This document shows positions 24,538 to 34,397 of a stretch of 64,000 nt of DNA, piece by piece. The DNA comes from an uncultured Lachnospiraceae bacterium. GTDB taxonomy: Bacteria; Bacillota; Clostridia; Lachnospirales; Lachnospiraceae. The stretch is taken from contig CAMXIK010000004.1 in assembly GCA_947243855.1 (NCBI GenBank), positions 1 through 64,000 on the forward strand. Reading direction: 5' to 3'. The notes under the pieces are model-generated. The model did no database searches. It was not told the DNA's origin and was given only the letters and a program-made list of their open reading frames with translations. Position 1 is the stretch's first letter. Each line of letters starts with the position of its first letter. The position numbers were made by a program, and so were the translations under genes.

Positions 24538-27000
24538 ATGCAGCCACAATTTACGGATAAGGCAAAGGCGGCCCTCGCGCTTGCGGAACGGGCGGCCAAA
24601 AGCCTGCGGCAGAGTTATGTGGGAAGCGAGCATATCCTGCTTGGACTATTGCGGGAGAATACAGGCGTTGCGGCCACGGTGCTTTTGAATAACGGCGTGG
24701 ATGTTCTACAGTTAAAGGAAATGATCAAGGATCTGATCGTGCCGGAGACCTCTGTGCTGATTGCGGAGCGGGATGGTTATTCCCCGCGTGCGCAGGCCAT
24801 TTTGGAGGAGGCCCACAGGCAGGCGGAACGGTTTCGGAGTGAAAAGACCGGGACGGAGCATATTCTTCTGGCGCTTCTAAAAGAGGGCGAGAATGTGGCG
24901 GTCAGACTGTTAAATACCATGGGAATTTCCGTGCAGAAGCTGTATGTGGATGTGCTGGTGGCTATGGGCGAGGACGGCGCGCTTTACAAGGAAGATCTGG
25001 GCAGGAAACAGAATAAAAAGAAGGGGACTACCTCTACGCTTGACCATTACAGCAGGGACTTGACGGCCCTTGCCCGTGAAGGGAAGCTGGACCCCGTGAT
25101 CGGCAGGGAAGAGGAAATCACAAGGGTGGTGCAGATTCTTTCCAGGCGGACCAAAAATAACCCCTGTCTGGTGGGAGAACCGGGCGTGGGTAAAACGGCT
25201 GTGGTAGAGGGTCTTGCAGCCAGAATCGTGACCGGGGACGTGCCCTTTACGGTACAGAACAAGAGACTTTTGACGCTGGATCTCTCGGGCATGGTAGCGG
25301 GAAGCAAATACCGCGGCGAGTTTGAGGAACGGATCAAAAAGGTAATAAAAGAGGTAATTGAGGACGGCAATATCATCCTCTTTCTGGACGAAATGCACAC
25401 CATTATCGGCGCAGGCGGAGCGGAAGGGGCGATCGACGCCTCCAATATCTTAAAACCTTCCCTTGCAAGAGGGGAAATTCAGTTGATTGGAGCCACTACC
25501 ATTGCAGAGTACCGCAAATACGTGGAGAAGGACGCCGCTTTGGAGAGACGGTTCCATCCGGTGACGGTGGAGGAGCCTACCCTTGAGCAGACGGAGGATA
25601 TTTTAAAGGGAATTGCCCACAAGTACGAGGAGCATCACCGGGTTACGATTACCCCGGAGGCAATCAGCGCGGCGGTTGCGCTGTCAGCGCGCTATATCAA
25701 CGACAGAAACCTTCCGGATAAGGCCATCGACCTGATCGATGAAGCGTCGGCGGCTGTGCGGCTGCATGTAACGAAACAGCCGGATAAATTACAGGAATTA
25801 TCCGAGGAAATTGATAAAATTGATTTGCAGATCGAGCGGTCGATCCGCATGGAGGCTTTCACACAGGCGGCGGAGCTTAAGAAAAAGCAGGAGAATTGTA
25901 TCAAAAAATACGACCGTCTGATGAAGCGCCTTGAGCAGGAGGAACAGAACCGGGCCTATGTGGTGGGCGAGAATGAGATCGCGGAGGTGGTGTCTCTGTG
26001 GACGAAGATTCCGGTGAAGAAGCTTGCGGAGAAGGAGAGCGAACGTCTTTTGAAGCTGGAATCTATTCTGCATAAGCGTGTGATTGGTCAGGAGGAGGCT
26101 GTGGTGGCGGTAGCCAAAGCCATGCGCCGCGGCAGGGTAGGATTACAGGACCCCAACCGTCCGATCGGCTCTTTCCTGTTTCTGGGGCCTACGGGCGTGG
26201 GCAAGACGGAGCTGTCAAAGGCTCTTGCAGAGGCCATGTTCGGTTCGGAAAACGCCTTGATCCGTGTGGATATGTCGGAGTATATGGAAGGGCATTCGGT
26301 GTCTAAGATGATCGGTTCCCCTCCGGGGTATGTAGGCTTTGAAGAGGGCGGACAGCTTTCCGAGAAGGTTCGCAGAAACCCCTACTCTGTGGTGCTTTTT
26401 GACGAGATTGAAAAGGCGCACCCGGATGTGTTTAACGTGCTCTTGCAGGTGCTTGACGACGGACATATCACCGACTCGAAAGGGCGGAAGGTGAGCTTTA
26501 AGAATACCATTTTGATTATGACTTCCAATGCCGGGGCACAGCGTATCATAGACCCGAAGAATCTGGGATTTGGCGCGGCGGAGACGGAAAAGCAGAGTTA
26601 TGATAAGATGAAGGGCAATGTCATGGAGGAGGTCAAGCGGCTGTTTAAGCCGGAATTTATCAACAGAATTGACGAAATCATGGTATTCCATCCCCTGAAC
26701 AAGGACGATATGAAGGCGATTGTCACTTTGCTTACCAAAAATCTGTCAAAGCGGTGTAAGGAACAGATGGATATTGAACTGTCTGTAGGCTCTGCGGTGA
26801 AAGAGCATCTAATCGAGAAGCATATGGATAGCAAGATGGGGGCCAGACCGATGAAACGGGCCATTCAGTCGGAAATTGAGGATGCGCTTGCAGAGGAGAT
26901 ATTGGCCGGAAAGGTCAAGAGCGGAGACAAGGTGACGGTGGGACTTAAGAGTAAAAAAATAACCTTTACGGTAAAACCGGTAATGGTACAGACGCCATAA
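24538..27000 (+). CDS. clpC: ATP-dependent Clp protease ATPase ClpC
   Basis: An 820-residue AAA+ unfoldase. It has two Clp N-repeats (about 1-145), AAA domain 1 with GEPGVGKTAVVEGLA near residue 211, and an M-region carrying a UVR-like stretch (EAFTQAAELKKKQENC). AAA domain 2 has GPTGVGKTELSKALA near residue 550 and the C-terminal ClpB-type D2-small domain. It would feed ClpP. In most Firmicutes clpC sits in ctsR-mcsA-mcsB-clpC; here a GntR gene precedes it and mcsA/mcsB are absent. radA follows after one gene, as is common. Confidence 0.95.
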   Translation: MQPQFTDKAKAALALAERAAKSLRQSYVGSEHILLGLLRENTGVAATVLLNNGVDVLQLKEMIKDLIVPETSVLIAERDGYSPRAQAILEEAHRQAERFRSEKTGTEHILLALLKEGENVAVRLLNTMGISVQKLYVDVLVAMGEDGALYKEDLGRKQNKKKGTTSTLDHYSRDLTALAREGKLDPVIGREEEITRVVQILSRRTKNNPCLVGEPGVGKTAVVEGLAARIVTGDVPFTVQNKRLLTLDLSGMVAGSKYRGEFEERIKKVIKEVIEDGNIILFLDEMHTIIGAGGAEGAIDASNILKPSLARGEIQLIGATTIAEYRKYVEKDAALERRFHPVTVEEPTLEQTEDILKGIAHKYEEHHRVTITPEAISAAVALSARYINDRNLPDKAIDLIDEASAAVRLHVTKQPDKLQELSEEIDKIDLQIERSIRMEAFTQAAELKKKQENCIKKYDRLMKRLEQEEQNRAYVVGENEIAEVVSLWTKIPVKKLAEKESERLLKLESILHKRVIGQEEAVVAVAKAMRRGRVGLQDPNRPIGSFLFLGPTGVGKTELSKALAEAMFGSENALIRVDMSEYMEGHSVSKMIGSPPGYVGFEEGGQLSEKVRRNPYSVVLFDEIEKAHPDVFNVLLQVLDDGHITDSKGRKVSFKNTILIMTSNAGAQRIIDPKNLGFGAAETEKQSYDKMKGNVMEEVKRLFKPEFINRIDEIMVFHPLNKDDMKAIVTLLTKNLSKRCKEQMDIELSVGSAVKEHLIEKHMDSKMGARPMKRAIQSEIEDALAEEILAGKVKSGDKVTVGLKSKKITFTVKPVMVQTP

Positions 27001-27034
27001 CATAAAATTTAAAATGACTTAGGAGGAAAAGACG

Positions 27035-27445
27035 ATGGCTGTAGTAGAGGAGTTACTGCGCGCGGAGAGTGACAAGACAATCAGTTTTGGCAATCACAGT
27101 CTGGCGGCTAAGGCGAAGCTGGAGGATTACGAGCATGGCGGCAACCTGTATAAGGTGAAAACCTTCAAGGAGCTGACGAAGCTGGAGAAAAATGGGATGT
27201 TTGCCTACGAGTCGGAGCCGGGTACGAGCGTGAACCATTTTGAGGAGACGGAGAATGGCCTGACCTTCAAGGTGGAAGGAGACGAGGACGCACAGATCAC
27301 GGTAGGACTGGAGGAGGACACGGCCTATACGGTGTATGTGAACGGCGCGAACGTGGGCGAGATGAAGACGAACCTGAGCGGAAAGCTGAGTATCAGCGTG
27401 GAGCTTGCGAATGTGGGTGAAGTGGAAGTAAAGATCGTAAAATAG
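27035..27445 (+). CDS. endosialidase-like small protein
   Basis: A 136-residue acidic beta-rich protein, starting MAVVEELLRAESDKTISFGNH and ending in repeated Val/Glu strands (VGEVEVKIVK). Such short proteins are often labelled endosialidase in this bacterial family, but I see no catalytic motif and no sialic acid genes, so I give no enzyme function. AGGAGG precedes the start. A strong terminator follows, so it ends the GntR-clpC unit. Confidence 0.6.
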   Translation: MAVVEELLRAESDKTISFGNHSLAAKAKLEDYEHGGNLYKVKTFKELTKLEKNGMFAYESEPGTSVNHFEETENGLTFKVEGDEDAQITVGLEEDTAYTVYVNGANVGEMKTNLSGKLSISVELANVGEVEVKIVK

Positions 27446-27462
27446 ACAGTCAAAGGATTACT

Positions 27463-27512
27463 GGCTCTTCAACTGATAGTTGTCTTATATCCGGTTGGGG
27501 AGCCTTTCCTTT
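27463..27512 (+). terminator. terminator before radA
   Basis: GGCTCTTCAACTG (27463-27475) pairs along its whole length, with G-T pairs, with CGGTTGGGGAGCC (27492-27504), and TTTCCTTT follows. Confidence 0.75.
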
Positions 27513-27567
27513 GCCGCCCATAAAAAGAAAGAAGGTTTACATAACACAATACATAGAAGGAGAGCAG

Positions 27568-28935
27568 ATGGCGAAGGGAAAGTCAACGGTATTTTTTTGT
27601 CAGAATTGCGGGTACGAATCTTCCAAGTGGCTGGGTCAGTGTCCTGGATGTAAAGAGTGGAACACGATGGTGGAGGAGCCGGCTGTGAAGAAGGGAAGCG
27701 GCGGTTCTGGTGTCAGCGTGGGCGGTCGCGGGGCTGCTGTGCCGATAAGCCTGCGCGAGGTGGATTTGCGGGAAGAGGCGCGTATGACCACGCATATCGC
27801 CGAGTTAGACAGAGTGCTTGGCGGCGGCATTGTGCCGGGTTCTCTTGCCCTTGTGGGCGGCGATCCGGGAATCGGCAAGTCCACGCTGCTTTTGCAGGTG
27901 TGCAGGCATATGGCGGCGGACGGGCGTAAGGTTCTTTACATATCGGGAGAGGAATCGTTACAGCAGATCAAGATCCGCGCAAAACGGATCGGAGAATTTT
28001 CGGATAATCTGCGGCTTTTGTGCGAAACTAATCTGGAAACGGTAGAGCAGACGATTCGAAAAGAAATGCCGGCGGTAGCCGTCATCGATTCCATTCAAAC
28101 GATGTACCGCGAAGAGATTTCTTCCGCGCCGGGAAGCGTTTCCCAAGTACGGGAATCCACAAATGTGCTGATGCAGCTTGCAAAGGGCCTTGACGTGTCT
28201 ATCCTGATTGTAGGGCATGTGACGAAGGAGGGGACGGTTGCCGGGCCGAGGGTGCTGGAACATATGGTTGACACGGTGTTGTATTTTGAGGGCGACAGAC
28301 ATGCTTCCTACCGGATTCTGCGCGGCGTGAAGAACCGTTTCGGCTCAACCAATGAGATCGGCGTTTTTGAGATGAAAGAGGAAGGGCTTTTGGAGGTGAA
28401 AAATGCCTCCGAATTTATGTTGAGCGGAAAACCGGAGGGGGCAAGCGGCTCCGTGGTGTCCTGTTCCATGGAGGGAACAAGGCCGGTTCTTTTGGAGATT
28501 CAGGCATTGGTGTGTCGCAGCAATTTCGGGATTCCCAGAAGACAGGCGACTGGCATGGATTTTAACAGATTAAATCTCCTGATGGCTGTTTTGGAGAAAC
28601 GGCTGAATCTGCAGATGTCGGACTGCGACGCCTATGTGAATTTGGCGGGCGGTATGCGGATTGTGGAACCGGCCATTGATCTGGGAGTTGCCATGGCGGT
28701 GGCGTCCAGTTTTAAGAACCGGGTGATAGACGATAAGACCATTGCTTTTGGGGAGATTGGATTGAGCGGCGAGGTGCGTGGCGTTTCACAGGCATCCCAG
28801 CGCGTGGCGGAGGCGGTGAAGCTGGGATTTACCACCTGTATTCTTCCGGCGGTCAATGCCGGACAGATTAAGGAAAAACAAGAAATTACCGTGATCGGCG
28901 TCAAAACCGTAAGGGACGCCATCGACTTGATTTAG
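27568..28935 (+). CDS. radA: DNA repair protein RadA
   Basis: A 455-residue RecA-like recombination protein. It has an N-terminal zinc finger (CQNCGYESSKWLGQCPGC), a Walker A GDPGIGKSTLLLQV near residue 95, the RadA-specific KNRFG motif (GVKNRFGSTNEIGVF) and a C-terminal Lon-protease-like domain. ATG 27568 has AGAAGGAGAG upstream. It processes branched DNA and promotes strand migration. Confidence 0.97.
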   Translation: MAKGKSTVFFCQNCGYESSKWLGQCPGCKEWNTMVEEPAVKKGSGGSGVSVGGRGAAVPISLREVDLREEARMTTHIAELDRVLGGGIVPGSLALVGGDPGIGKSTLLLQVCRHMAADGRKVLYISGEESLQQIKIRAKRIGEFSDNLRLLCETNLETVEQTIRKEMPAVAVIDSIQTMYREEISSAPGSVSQVRESTNVLMQLAKGLDVSILIVGHVTKEGTVAGPRVLEHMVDTVLYFEGDRHASYRILRGVKNRFGSTNEIGVFEMKEEGLLEVKNASEFMLSGKPEGASGSVVSCSMEGTRPVLLEIQALVCRSNFGIPRRQATGMDFNRLNLLMAVLEKRLNLQMSDCDAYVNLAGGMRIVEPAIDLGVAMAVASSFKNRVIDDKTIAFGEIGLSGEVRGVSQASQRVAEAVKLGFTTCILPAVNAGQIKEKQEITVIGVKTVRDAIDLI

Positions 28936-29028
28936 GCTTTCCGATATGTTACGATAACCTAGATTGTTTTTTGCTTTCAAATATTGCGACAGTACAAATG
29001 GGAAGTAAGCTCTGACAAAGGAGTCCGT

Positions 29029-30117
29029 ATGGATAAGAAGAAGCACGGTTTTTTAGGGAATATCCCTCTTCTGATCGTGGAAATGTGCGTCTTACTGGTT
29101 GCCGTGGGCGTGATGGCAGTGGTCGTCACGATGACGGGAGAGGTGGATCATAGGGATATCGACGAGGAAAAGATTCGGATTAACGATGAGATTGTAAAGA
29201 AAAAAACCGAAGAGGAACAGAAACCGGAGGAAAAAGAGGCGGAAGAGGAAGTAGAGAGCTACCGCAATATCGCGCTTTTTGGCGTGGACGCGAGAGACGG
29301 GGAACTGGGGAGGGGAACCAGAAGCGACACGATCATGATTGCCAGTATCAATCCGAATACGCAGGAGATTAAGCTGATTTCCGTGTTTCGTGATACGTAT
29401 TTAAATCTGAGTAACGACACCTACAATAAGTGTAATACGGCTTACGCGCAGGGCGGGCCGGAGCAGGCGATTAACATGCTCAATATGAATTTGGATCTGG
29501 ATATTACGGACTATGTTACCATCGGTTTTTCGGGACTGATGGACGCGGTTGACGCGCTGGGCGGCATAGAAATGGAGATAACGGAAGCGGAGATTCCCCA
29601 TCTCAATAATTATCAGCTTTGTATGGCACAGGAGCTTGGCGTGGACTATACGCCGGTGGAAAAGAGCGGCAGGCAGCTTCTAAATGGTATGCAGGCTACG
29701 GCTTACTGCCGGATACGCTATACAAAGGGGGATGATTTCAGGCGCGCCCAGAGGCAGAGAGAAGTATTGGCGGCCATGATGGAAAAAGCGCATGGCGCTT
29801 CCCTTGGGACATTGACTGATATGGTTAATGCTGTGCTTCCTCAGGTGCAGACTTCTTTGAATGTGGATGAAATTCTGAGCGTTCTCGGCAATGCGGGCGG
29901 TTACCAAGTGGCGGAAAGCGACGGGTTTCCTTTTGAGGGCGGCCGGGCCGGCGCCAATGTGGGAAGTAAGGGAAGCTGTGTGATTCCGGTTGATCTGGAG
30001 GAAAATGTGAGACAGCTTCATCATGTGCTTTACCCGGAGGAAACGTATACGCCTTCAAAGCAGGTGCATGAGATATGTGAAGAAATCAGAAAGCAGACGG
30101 GGGAGTACCTACAGTAA
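29029..30117 (+). CDS. LytR-CpsA-Psr family cell-wall enzyme
   Basis: A 362-residue protein with a short cytoplasmic start, one membrane helix (about 10-35, LLIVEMCVLLVAVGVMAVVV), an acidic coiled stretch, and an LCP domain (about 85-260). Key parts are ARDGELGRGTRSDTIMIASI and SVFRDTYLNL, with conserved Asp and Arg that bind the lipid pyrophosphate. LCP proteins attach teichoic acids or polysaccharides to peptidoglycan. ATG 29029 follows AAAGGAG. Confidence 0.9.
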   Translation: MDKKKHGFLGNIPLLIVEMCVLLVAVGVMAVVVTMTGEVDHRDIDEEKIRINDEIVKKKTEEEQKPEEKEAEEEVESYRNIALFGVDARDGELGRGTRSDTIMIASINPNTQEIKLISVFRDTYLNLSNDTYNKCNTAYAQGGPEQAINMLNMNLDLDITDYVTIGFSGLMDAVDALGGIEMEITEAEIPHLNNYQLCMAQELGVDYTPVEKSGRQLLNGMQATAYCRIRYTKGDDFRRAQRQREVLAAMMEKAHGASLGTLTDMVNAVLPQVQTSLNVDEILSVLGNAGGYQVAESDGFPFEGGRAGANVGSKGSCVIPVDLEENVRQLHHVLYPEETYTPSKQVHEICEEIRKQTGEYLQ

Positions 30118-30152
30118 TGGGCGTGGGCTGAATGGAAGGATAGATAGGTAAC

Positions 30153-31919
30153 ATGAAAAAGCTGTTGGTTTATTTAAAGGATTATAAAAAGGAGACGGTC
30201 TGCGCGCCGCTCTTTAAGATGTTGGAAGCCATGTTTGAGCTGTTTGTGCCCTTTGTGGTGGCTGACATCATTGACTACGGGATCGGGGAGTCAAATGCTG
30301 GGTTTGTGCTAAGACAGGGGCTTCTTCTGATCGTGCTGGGGCTTGTGGGGCTGGTTTGTTCCATCACGGCCCAATATTTTGCAGCCAAGGCGGCGGTGGG
30401 ATTTTCCACGAAGCTGAAACATGCGCTTTTTGACCATATCCAGAGCCTTTCTTTTACGGAGATCGACACGCTGGGAACCTCCACCCTGATGACCCGCATG
30501 ACCTCCGATGTGAATCAGGTGCAGAACGGCGTCAACATGGTGCTGCGGTTATTTCTGCGCTCGCCTTTTATTGTGTTCGGCGCGATGATTATGGCGTTTT
30601 TCATTGACGCAAGGGAGGCTCTGATCTTTGTGGTGACGATACCGATTCTGGCCGTTGTGGTATTTGGGATTATGCTGGTGACCATGCCCATGTACAAAAA
30701 GGTACAGTCCGGTCTGGATGCGGTGTTGGGAGCCACAAGGGAAAACCTCACGGGAGCAAGAGTGATCCGCGCCTTCCATAAAGAGGAGGAGGAGATCGAA
30801 AGCTTTGTGGGAAAAACGGAAACCCTCGCGAACTTACAGCTTCTTGTGGGCAGGATATCCGCATTGACCAATCCGGTCACATATATTGTTATCAATGTCG
30901 CCACCGTGGTTTTGCTTTACACCGGCGCGGTCCGGGTAAACGAAGCCGTTATTTCCCAAGGACAGGTAGTGGCTTTGGTCAATTATATGTCGCAGATTCT
31001 GGTGGAGCTGATTAAGCTGGCAAACCTGATTATCCTTATCACCAAAGCGCTGGCCTGCGCTAATCGGATCGAGTCCGTATTTGAGGTGGAAAGCTCCATG
31101 GAGTGGGAGGAGCAGAATCCGGCAGGCAAAAGCGCCGTGAAGGCGGGGCGCAACGACGCGGCGGCTGAACGGGAGCCTGCTGTGGAGTTCGACCATGTGC
31201 ATTTGACATACAAGGGGGCCGCTGCGGAATCTCTCTGCGATATCAATATGAAGATAAAGAGGGGAGAGACGGTCGGCGTCATAGGCGGCACTGGTTCGGG
31301 AAAGTCTTCTCTCGTTCATATGATTCCCCGCTTTTATGACGCCACAAAAGGAACGGTGCGCGTAGATGGGCGGGACGTGAGAAATTATGGCATGGAGGAG
31401 CTGAGACTAAAGATTGGTATGGTGCTGCAAAAGGCAGTGCTTTTTCGGGGAACCATCAGGGAAAATCTCCTGTGGGGCAATGGAGCCGCTACGGACGAGG
31501 AGCTGTGGGAGGCTTTGGAAGCCGCGCAGGCTAAGGAGTTTGTGGAGTCCAAGGAAGGGGGGCTGGACGCGCCGGTAGCGCAGGAGGGACGAAATCTTTC
31601 CGGTGGGCAGAGACAGCGGCTTACCATAGCGAGGGCGCTGGTGGCGAAGCCAGAAATTTTGATTCTGGACGACAGCGCGTCGGCTCTGGACTACGCCACG
31701 GACGCGGCGCTTCGCAAAGCGCTTAGGGCGCTGCCGTGGGAAGCGACGGTGTTTATCGTATCCCAGAGGACTTCTTCCATTATGCACGCCGATCAGATCA
31801 TCGTGCTGGAAGACGGGGAAGCGGCCGGATACGGAACCCACGAAGAGCTGCTGGCGGACTGCGAGGTTTATCAGGAGATTTACTATTCGCAGTACCCGAG
31901 GACGTCTGGCATACAATAA
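30153..31919 (+). CDS. ABC exporter subunit with degenerate ATP site
   Basis: A 588-residue half-transporter: six membrane helices then a nucleotide-binding domain. Walker A is GGTGSGKSS, the signature is a canonical LSGGQRQRL, but Walker B ends ILILDDSASALD with Asp where the catalytic Glu is usual. With the next gene this is a heterodimeric exporter with one degenerate site, like TM287/288 and BmrCD. Substrate is unknown, multidrug or lipid possible. Confidence 0.92.
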   Translation: MKKLLVYLKDYKKETVCAPLFKMLEAMFELFVPFVVADIIDYGIGESNAGFVLRQGLLLIVLGLVGLVCSITAQYFAAKAAVGFSTKLKHALFDHIQSLSFTEIDTLGTSTLMTRMTSDVNQVQNGVNMVLRLFLRSPFIVFGAMIMAFFIDAREALIFVVTIPILAVVVFGIMLVTMPMYKKVQSGLDAVLGATRENLTGARVIRAFHKEEEEIESFVGKTETLANLQLLVGRISALTNPVTYIVINVATVVLLYTGAVRVNEAVISQGQVVALVNYMSQILVELIKLANLIILITKALACANRIESVFEVESSMEWEEQNPAGKSAVKAGRNDAAAEREPAVEFDHVHLTYKGAAAESLCDINMKIKRGETVGVIGGTGSGKSSLVHMIPRFYDATKGTVRVDGRDVRNYGMEELRLKIGMVLQKAVLFRGTIRENLLWGNGAATDEELWEALEAAQAKEFVESKEGGLDAPVAQEGRNLSGGQRQRLTIARALVAKPEILILDDSASALDYATDAALRKALRALPWEATVFIVSQRTSSIMHADQIIVLEDGEAAGYGTHEELLADCEVYQEIYYSQYPRTSGIQ

Positions 31920-31933
31920 CAGGAGGATAACAG

Positions 31934-33670
31934 ATGGGGCAGAAGGAAACTTTTATCAAAGTTCTGCGTTATATCAGGAAATATTGGCTGTATCTGGCGG
32001 CGTCCGTTATCATGGCGAGTGTGACCGTGGCGCTTACCTTGTATTTCCCGATATTGACTGGTAGAGTCATTGATTTGGTGGTGAAACCGCGGCAGGTGGA
32101 CTTTTCCGGTGTGCTTAGGATTCTCAAACAGATGGTGATTGTGGCTCTTTTCACCGGGGCGGCGCAGTGGATCATGAACGTGTGCAACAATAAAATGACC
32201 TATCGGATCGTGCAGGATATCCGAAACGAGGCGTTTTGCAGGATCGAAATTCTGCCTTTAAAATATATAGACGGCCACTCCTACGGGGAGGTCGTGAGCC
32301 GTGTGATTGCGGATGTGGATCAGTTTGCGGACGGCCTGCTGATGGGATTTACACAGTTTTTTACCGGCGTGGTGACGATTCTCGGCACGCTGGGCTTTAT
32401 GCTCAGTATCAATGTAGCTGTCACGGGTGTCGTTGTGCTTGTGACGCCATTGTCGTTTTTTGTCGCCGGCTTTATCGCGAAGAAAACCTTTACCATGTTT
32501 CATTTACAGTCGGAGACCAGAGGCGAGCAGACGGCCTTAATTGAGGAAATGGTAGGAAACCAGAAGGTGGTGCAGGCATTCTCCCACGAGGACGAGGCGC
32601 TTGCGCAGTTTGACGAGATCAACGGGAGGCTGGGCGATTGTTCCCTGCGGGCTATCTTTTTTTCCTCCATCACCAATCCCTCCACCAGATTTGTCAACAA
32701 TCTGGTATATGCGGGCGTGGCGGTGGCGGGCGCGCTGTTTGCCATCCGCAGGGGGATCAGCGTCGGGCAGCTTTCCTGTTTTCTCTCTTATGCGAATCAG
32801 TACACAAAGCCTTTCAATGAGATTTCCGGCGTAGTTACGGAATTACAGAATGCGCTGGCCTGTGCGGCCCGGATCTTTGCTTTGATCGAGGAGGAGCCTC
32901 AAGTTCCAGAGAAGGAGAATGCGGCTGTGCTGACGGACGTGGAGGGACGGGTGGAGCTTTCCCATGTGGATTTCTCCTATGTGCCGGACAGAAAATTGAT
33001 TACGGATTTTAATTTGGCGGTACAGCCGGGACAACGGGTGGCCATTGTAGGGCCTACGGGCTGCGGGAAAACCACGGTGATCAATCTGCTCATGCGTTTC
33101 TATGACGTGGATCGGGGAAACATTTGTGTGGACGGTGCGGACATCCGCGAAGTGACGAGAAAGAGTCTGCGGGAAAACTACGGTATGGTATTGCAGGAAA
33201 CATGGCTGCGATCCGGGACGATCCGTGAAAATATTGTGATGGGCAGACCGGACGCGACGGAGGAAGAAGTGATTGCGGCGGCCAAGGCGTCTCACGCCCA
33301 CAGTTTTATCAAGAGACTTTCTAAGGGCTACGATACTGTGATCGGGGAGGATGGAGGCAGCCTGTCGCAGGGACAGAAACAGCTCTTATGTATTACCAGA
33401 GTGATGCTTTGTCTTCCTCCTATGTTGATTTTAGACGAAGCGACCTCATCCATCGATACGAGAACGGAAATTCGGATTCAGAAGGCGTTTGCCACGATGA
33501 TGCAGGGAAGAACCAGTTTTATAGTGGCGCACAGACTTTCCACCATACGGGAAGCGGATGTGATTTTAGTCATGAAGGACGGCAATATCATCGAACAGGG
33601 AAATCATGAGACGCTCCTTGCAAAGAACGGTTTCTATGCGAAACTTTATGAGAGTCAGTTTGCTTCGTAA
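31934..33670 (+). CDS. ABC exporter subunit with consensus Walker B
   Basis: A 578-residue partner of the previous gene: six helices, Walker A GPTGCGKTT, Walker B MLILDEATSSID with catalytic Glu. Its signature is LSQGQKQLL, not LSGGQ, so it completes the degenerate site with the partner's Asp-type Walker B. AGGAGG sits ahead of the start, 14 bases after the previous stop. The end overlaps the convergent lipoprotein gene by 16 bases. Confidence 0.92.
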   Translation: MGQKETFIKVLRYIRKYWLYLAASVIMASVTVALTLYFPILTGRVIDLVVKPRQVDFSGVLRILKQMVIVALFTGAAQWIMNVCNNKMTYRIVQDIRNEAFCRIEILPLKYIDGHSYGEVVSRVIADVDQFADGLLMGFTQFFTGVVTILGTLGFMLSINVAVTGVVVLVTPLSFFVAGFIAKKTFTMFHLQSETRGEQTALIEEMVGNQKVVQAFSHEDEALAQFDEINGRLGDCSLRAIFFSSITNPSTRFVNNLVYAGVAVAGALFAIRRGISVGQLSCFLSYANQYTKPFNEISGVVTELQNALACAARIFALIEEEPQVPEKENAAVLTDVEGRVELSHVDFSYVPDRKLITDFNLAVQPGQRVAIVGPTGCGKTTVINLLMRFYDVDRGNICVDGADIREVTRKSLRENYGMVLQETWLRSGTIRENIVMGRPDATEEEVIAAAKASHAHSFIKRLSKGYDTVIGEDGGSLSQGQKQLLCITRVMLCLPPMLILDEATSSIDTRTEIRIQKAFATMMQGRTSFIVAHRLSTIREADVILVMKDGNIIEQGNHETLLAKNGFYAKLYESQFAS

Positions 33671-34158
33671 TAAGAGGCGTCCTTATTGTAGTCCATGGAT
33701 TCGGAGCGGATGTCCTGAATAACGCCGTCTTTCCATTCGAAGACAAGGTATTGGTAAACTACGGTGTGATGGTTTAAGTATTCCTCCTCGGTTAGAAAAG
33801 CAAGGAGATCGTCTTTTTCGATTCCGCTGTCCTCGCAGAAGCTGTCAACGTTTATGGCCGCGCCGTCGATAAAGAAGGAAGGCAGGATGGTGGTCAGGCT
33901 GACGTCGAAAGGGATTTCCTCTGCGGGAATAAATTTGTAATCGCCGCCGTTTATGCTGGACAGGATATCAAAGTTCTGATAAGCGGCCAAAAAAACATCC
34001 GCGCTGTCGCCGATTTTTACACCCCGGACGGTCTGCGCCGTCTCGGCGTCCAGTTCATAGTCGGTGGAAGCCAAAAGAGGTTTTTCCTCGCCGCAGGCAC
34101 AGAGTAAGCCTGTAAGAAGGAAGATAAGAACAAGCGTGGAAATACATTTTTTTGACAT
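33655..34158 (-). CDS. small lipoprotein
   Basis: A 167-residue secreted protein with a lipoprotein signal: basic start, hydrophobic STLVLIFLLTGLLCAC and a Cys at about residue 22. The mature part is acidic with no recognised domain (GVKIGDSADVFLAAYQNFD, ending DASYYEAN). AGGAG precedes the start. It is downstream of tRNA-Trp on the same strand, beyond that gene's terminator. Function unknown. Confidence 0.8.
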   Translation of the reverse strand: MSKKCISTLVLIFLLTGLLCACGEEKPLLASTDYELDAETAQTVRGVKIGDSADVFLAAYQNFDILSSINGGDYKFIPAEEIPFDVSLTTILPSFFIDGAAINVDSFCEDSGIEKDDLLAFLTEEEYLNHHTVVYQYLVFEWKDGVIQDIRSESMDYNKDASYYEAN

Positions 34159-34176
34159 GGAAAGCTCCTCTCACAT

Positions 34177-34203
34177 GAAAAATCCGTGAGCAAAGACTCA
34201 CGG
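34177..34203 (-). terminator. terminator of tRNA-Trp
   Basis: CCGTGAG (34184-34190) and CTCACGG (34197-34203) form a seven-pair hairpin; on the minus strand it is followed by ATTTTTC. Confidence 0.85.
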
Positions 34204-34213
34204 GTCATGACAA

Positions 34214-34284
34214 CAGGGGCAGTAGGAATCGAACCCACATCGATGGTTTTGGAGACCACTGTTCTACCTTTGAACTATGCCCCT
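34214..34284 (-). tRNA. trnW: tRNA-Trp (anticodon CCA)
   Basis: On the minus strand the acceptor stem AGGGGCA pairs with TGCCCCT; the T-arm holds GGGTTCGATTCC; the anticodon loop CTCCAAA gives CCA. The length of 71 bases includes a G discriminator. CCA is not encoded. Confidence 0.95.
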
Positions 34285-34321
34285 TCACAGTTTGGCGAGG
34301 ATATGAAAACCGCCGAAAATC

Positions 34322-34350
34322 ATTATAGCATAGGTGGGAGAGCGGTGCAA
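34322..34350 (-). promoter_or_regulatory. promoter of tRNA-Trp
   Basis: Read on the minus strand: TTGCAC (34345-34350), 17-base spacer, TATAAT (34322-34327), a strong match as expected for a tRNA gene. Confidence 0.8.
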
Positions 34351-34397
34351 GGAAAAGTTTAAGGAAAGAAAAAGTTTAGGGAAAGGAAAGGGAAACT

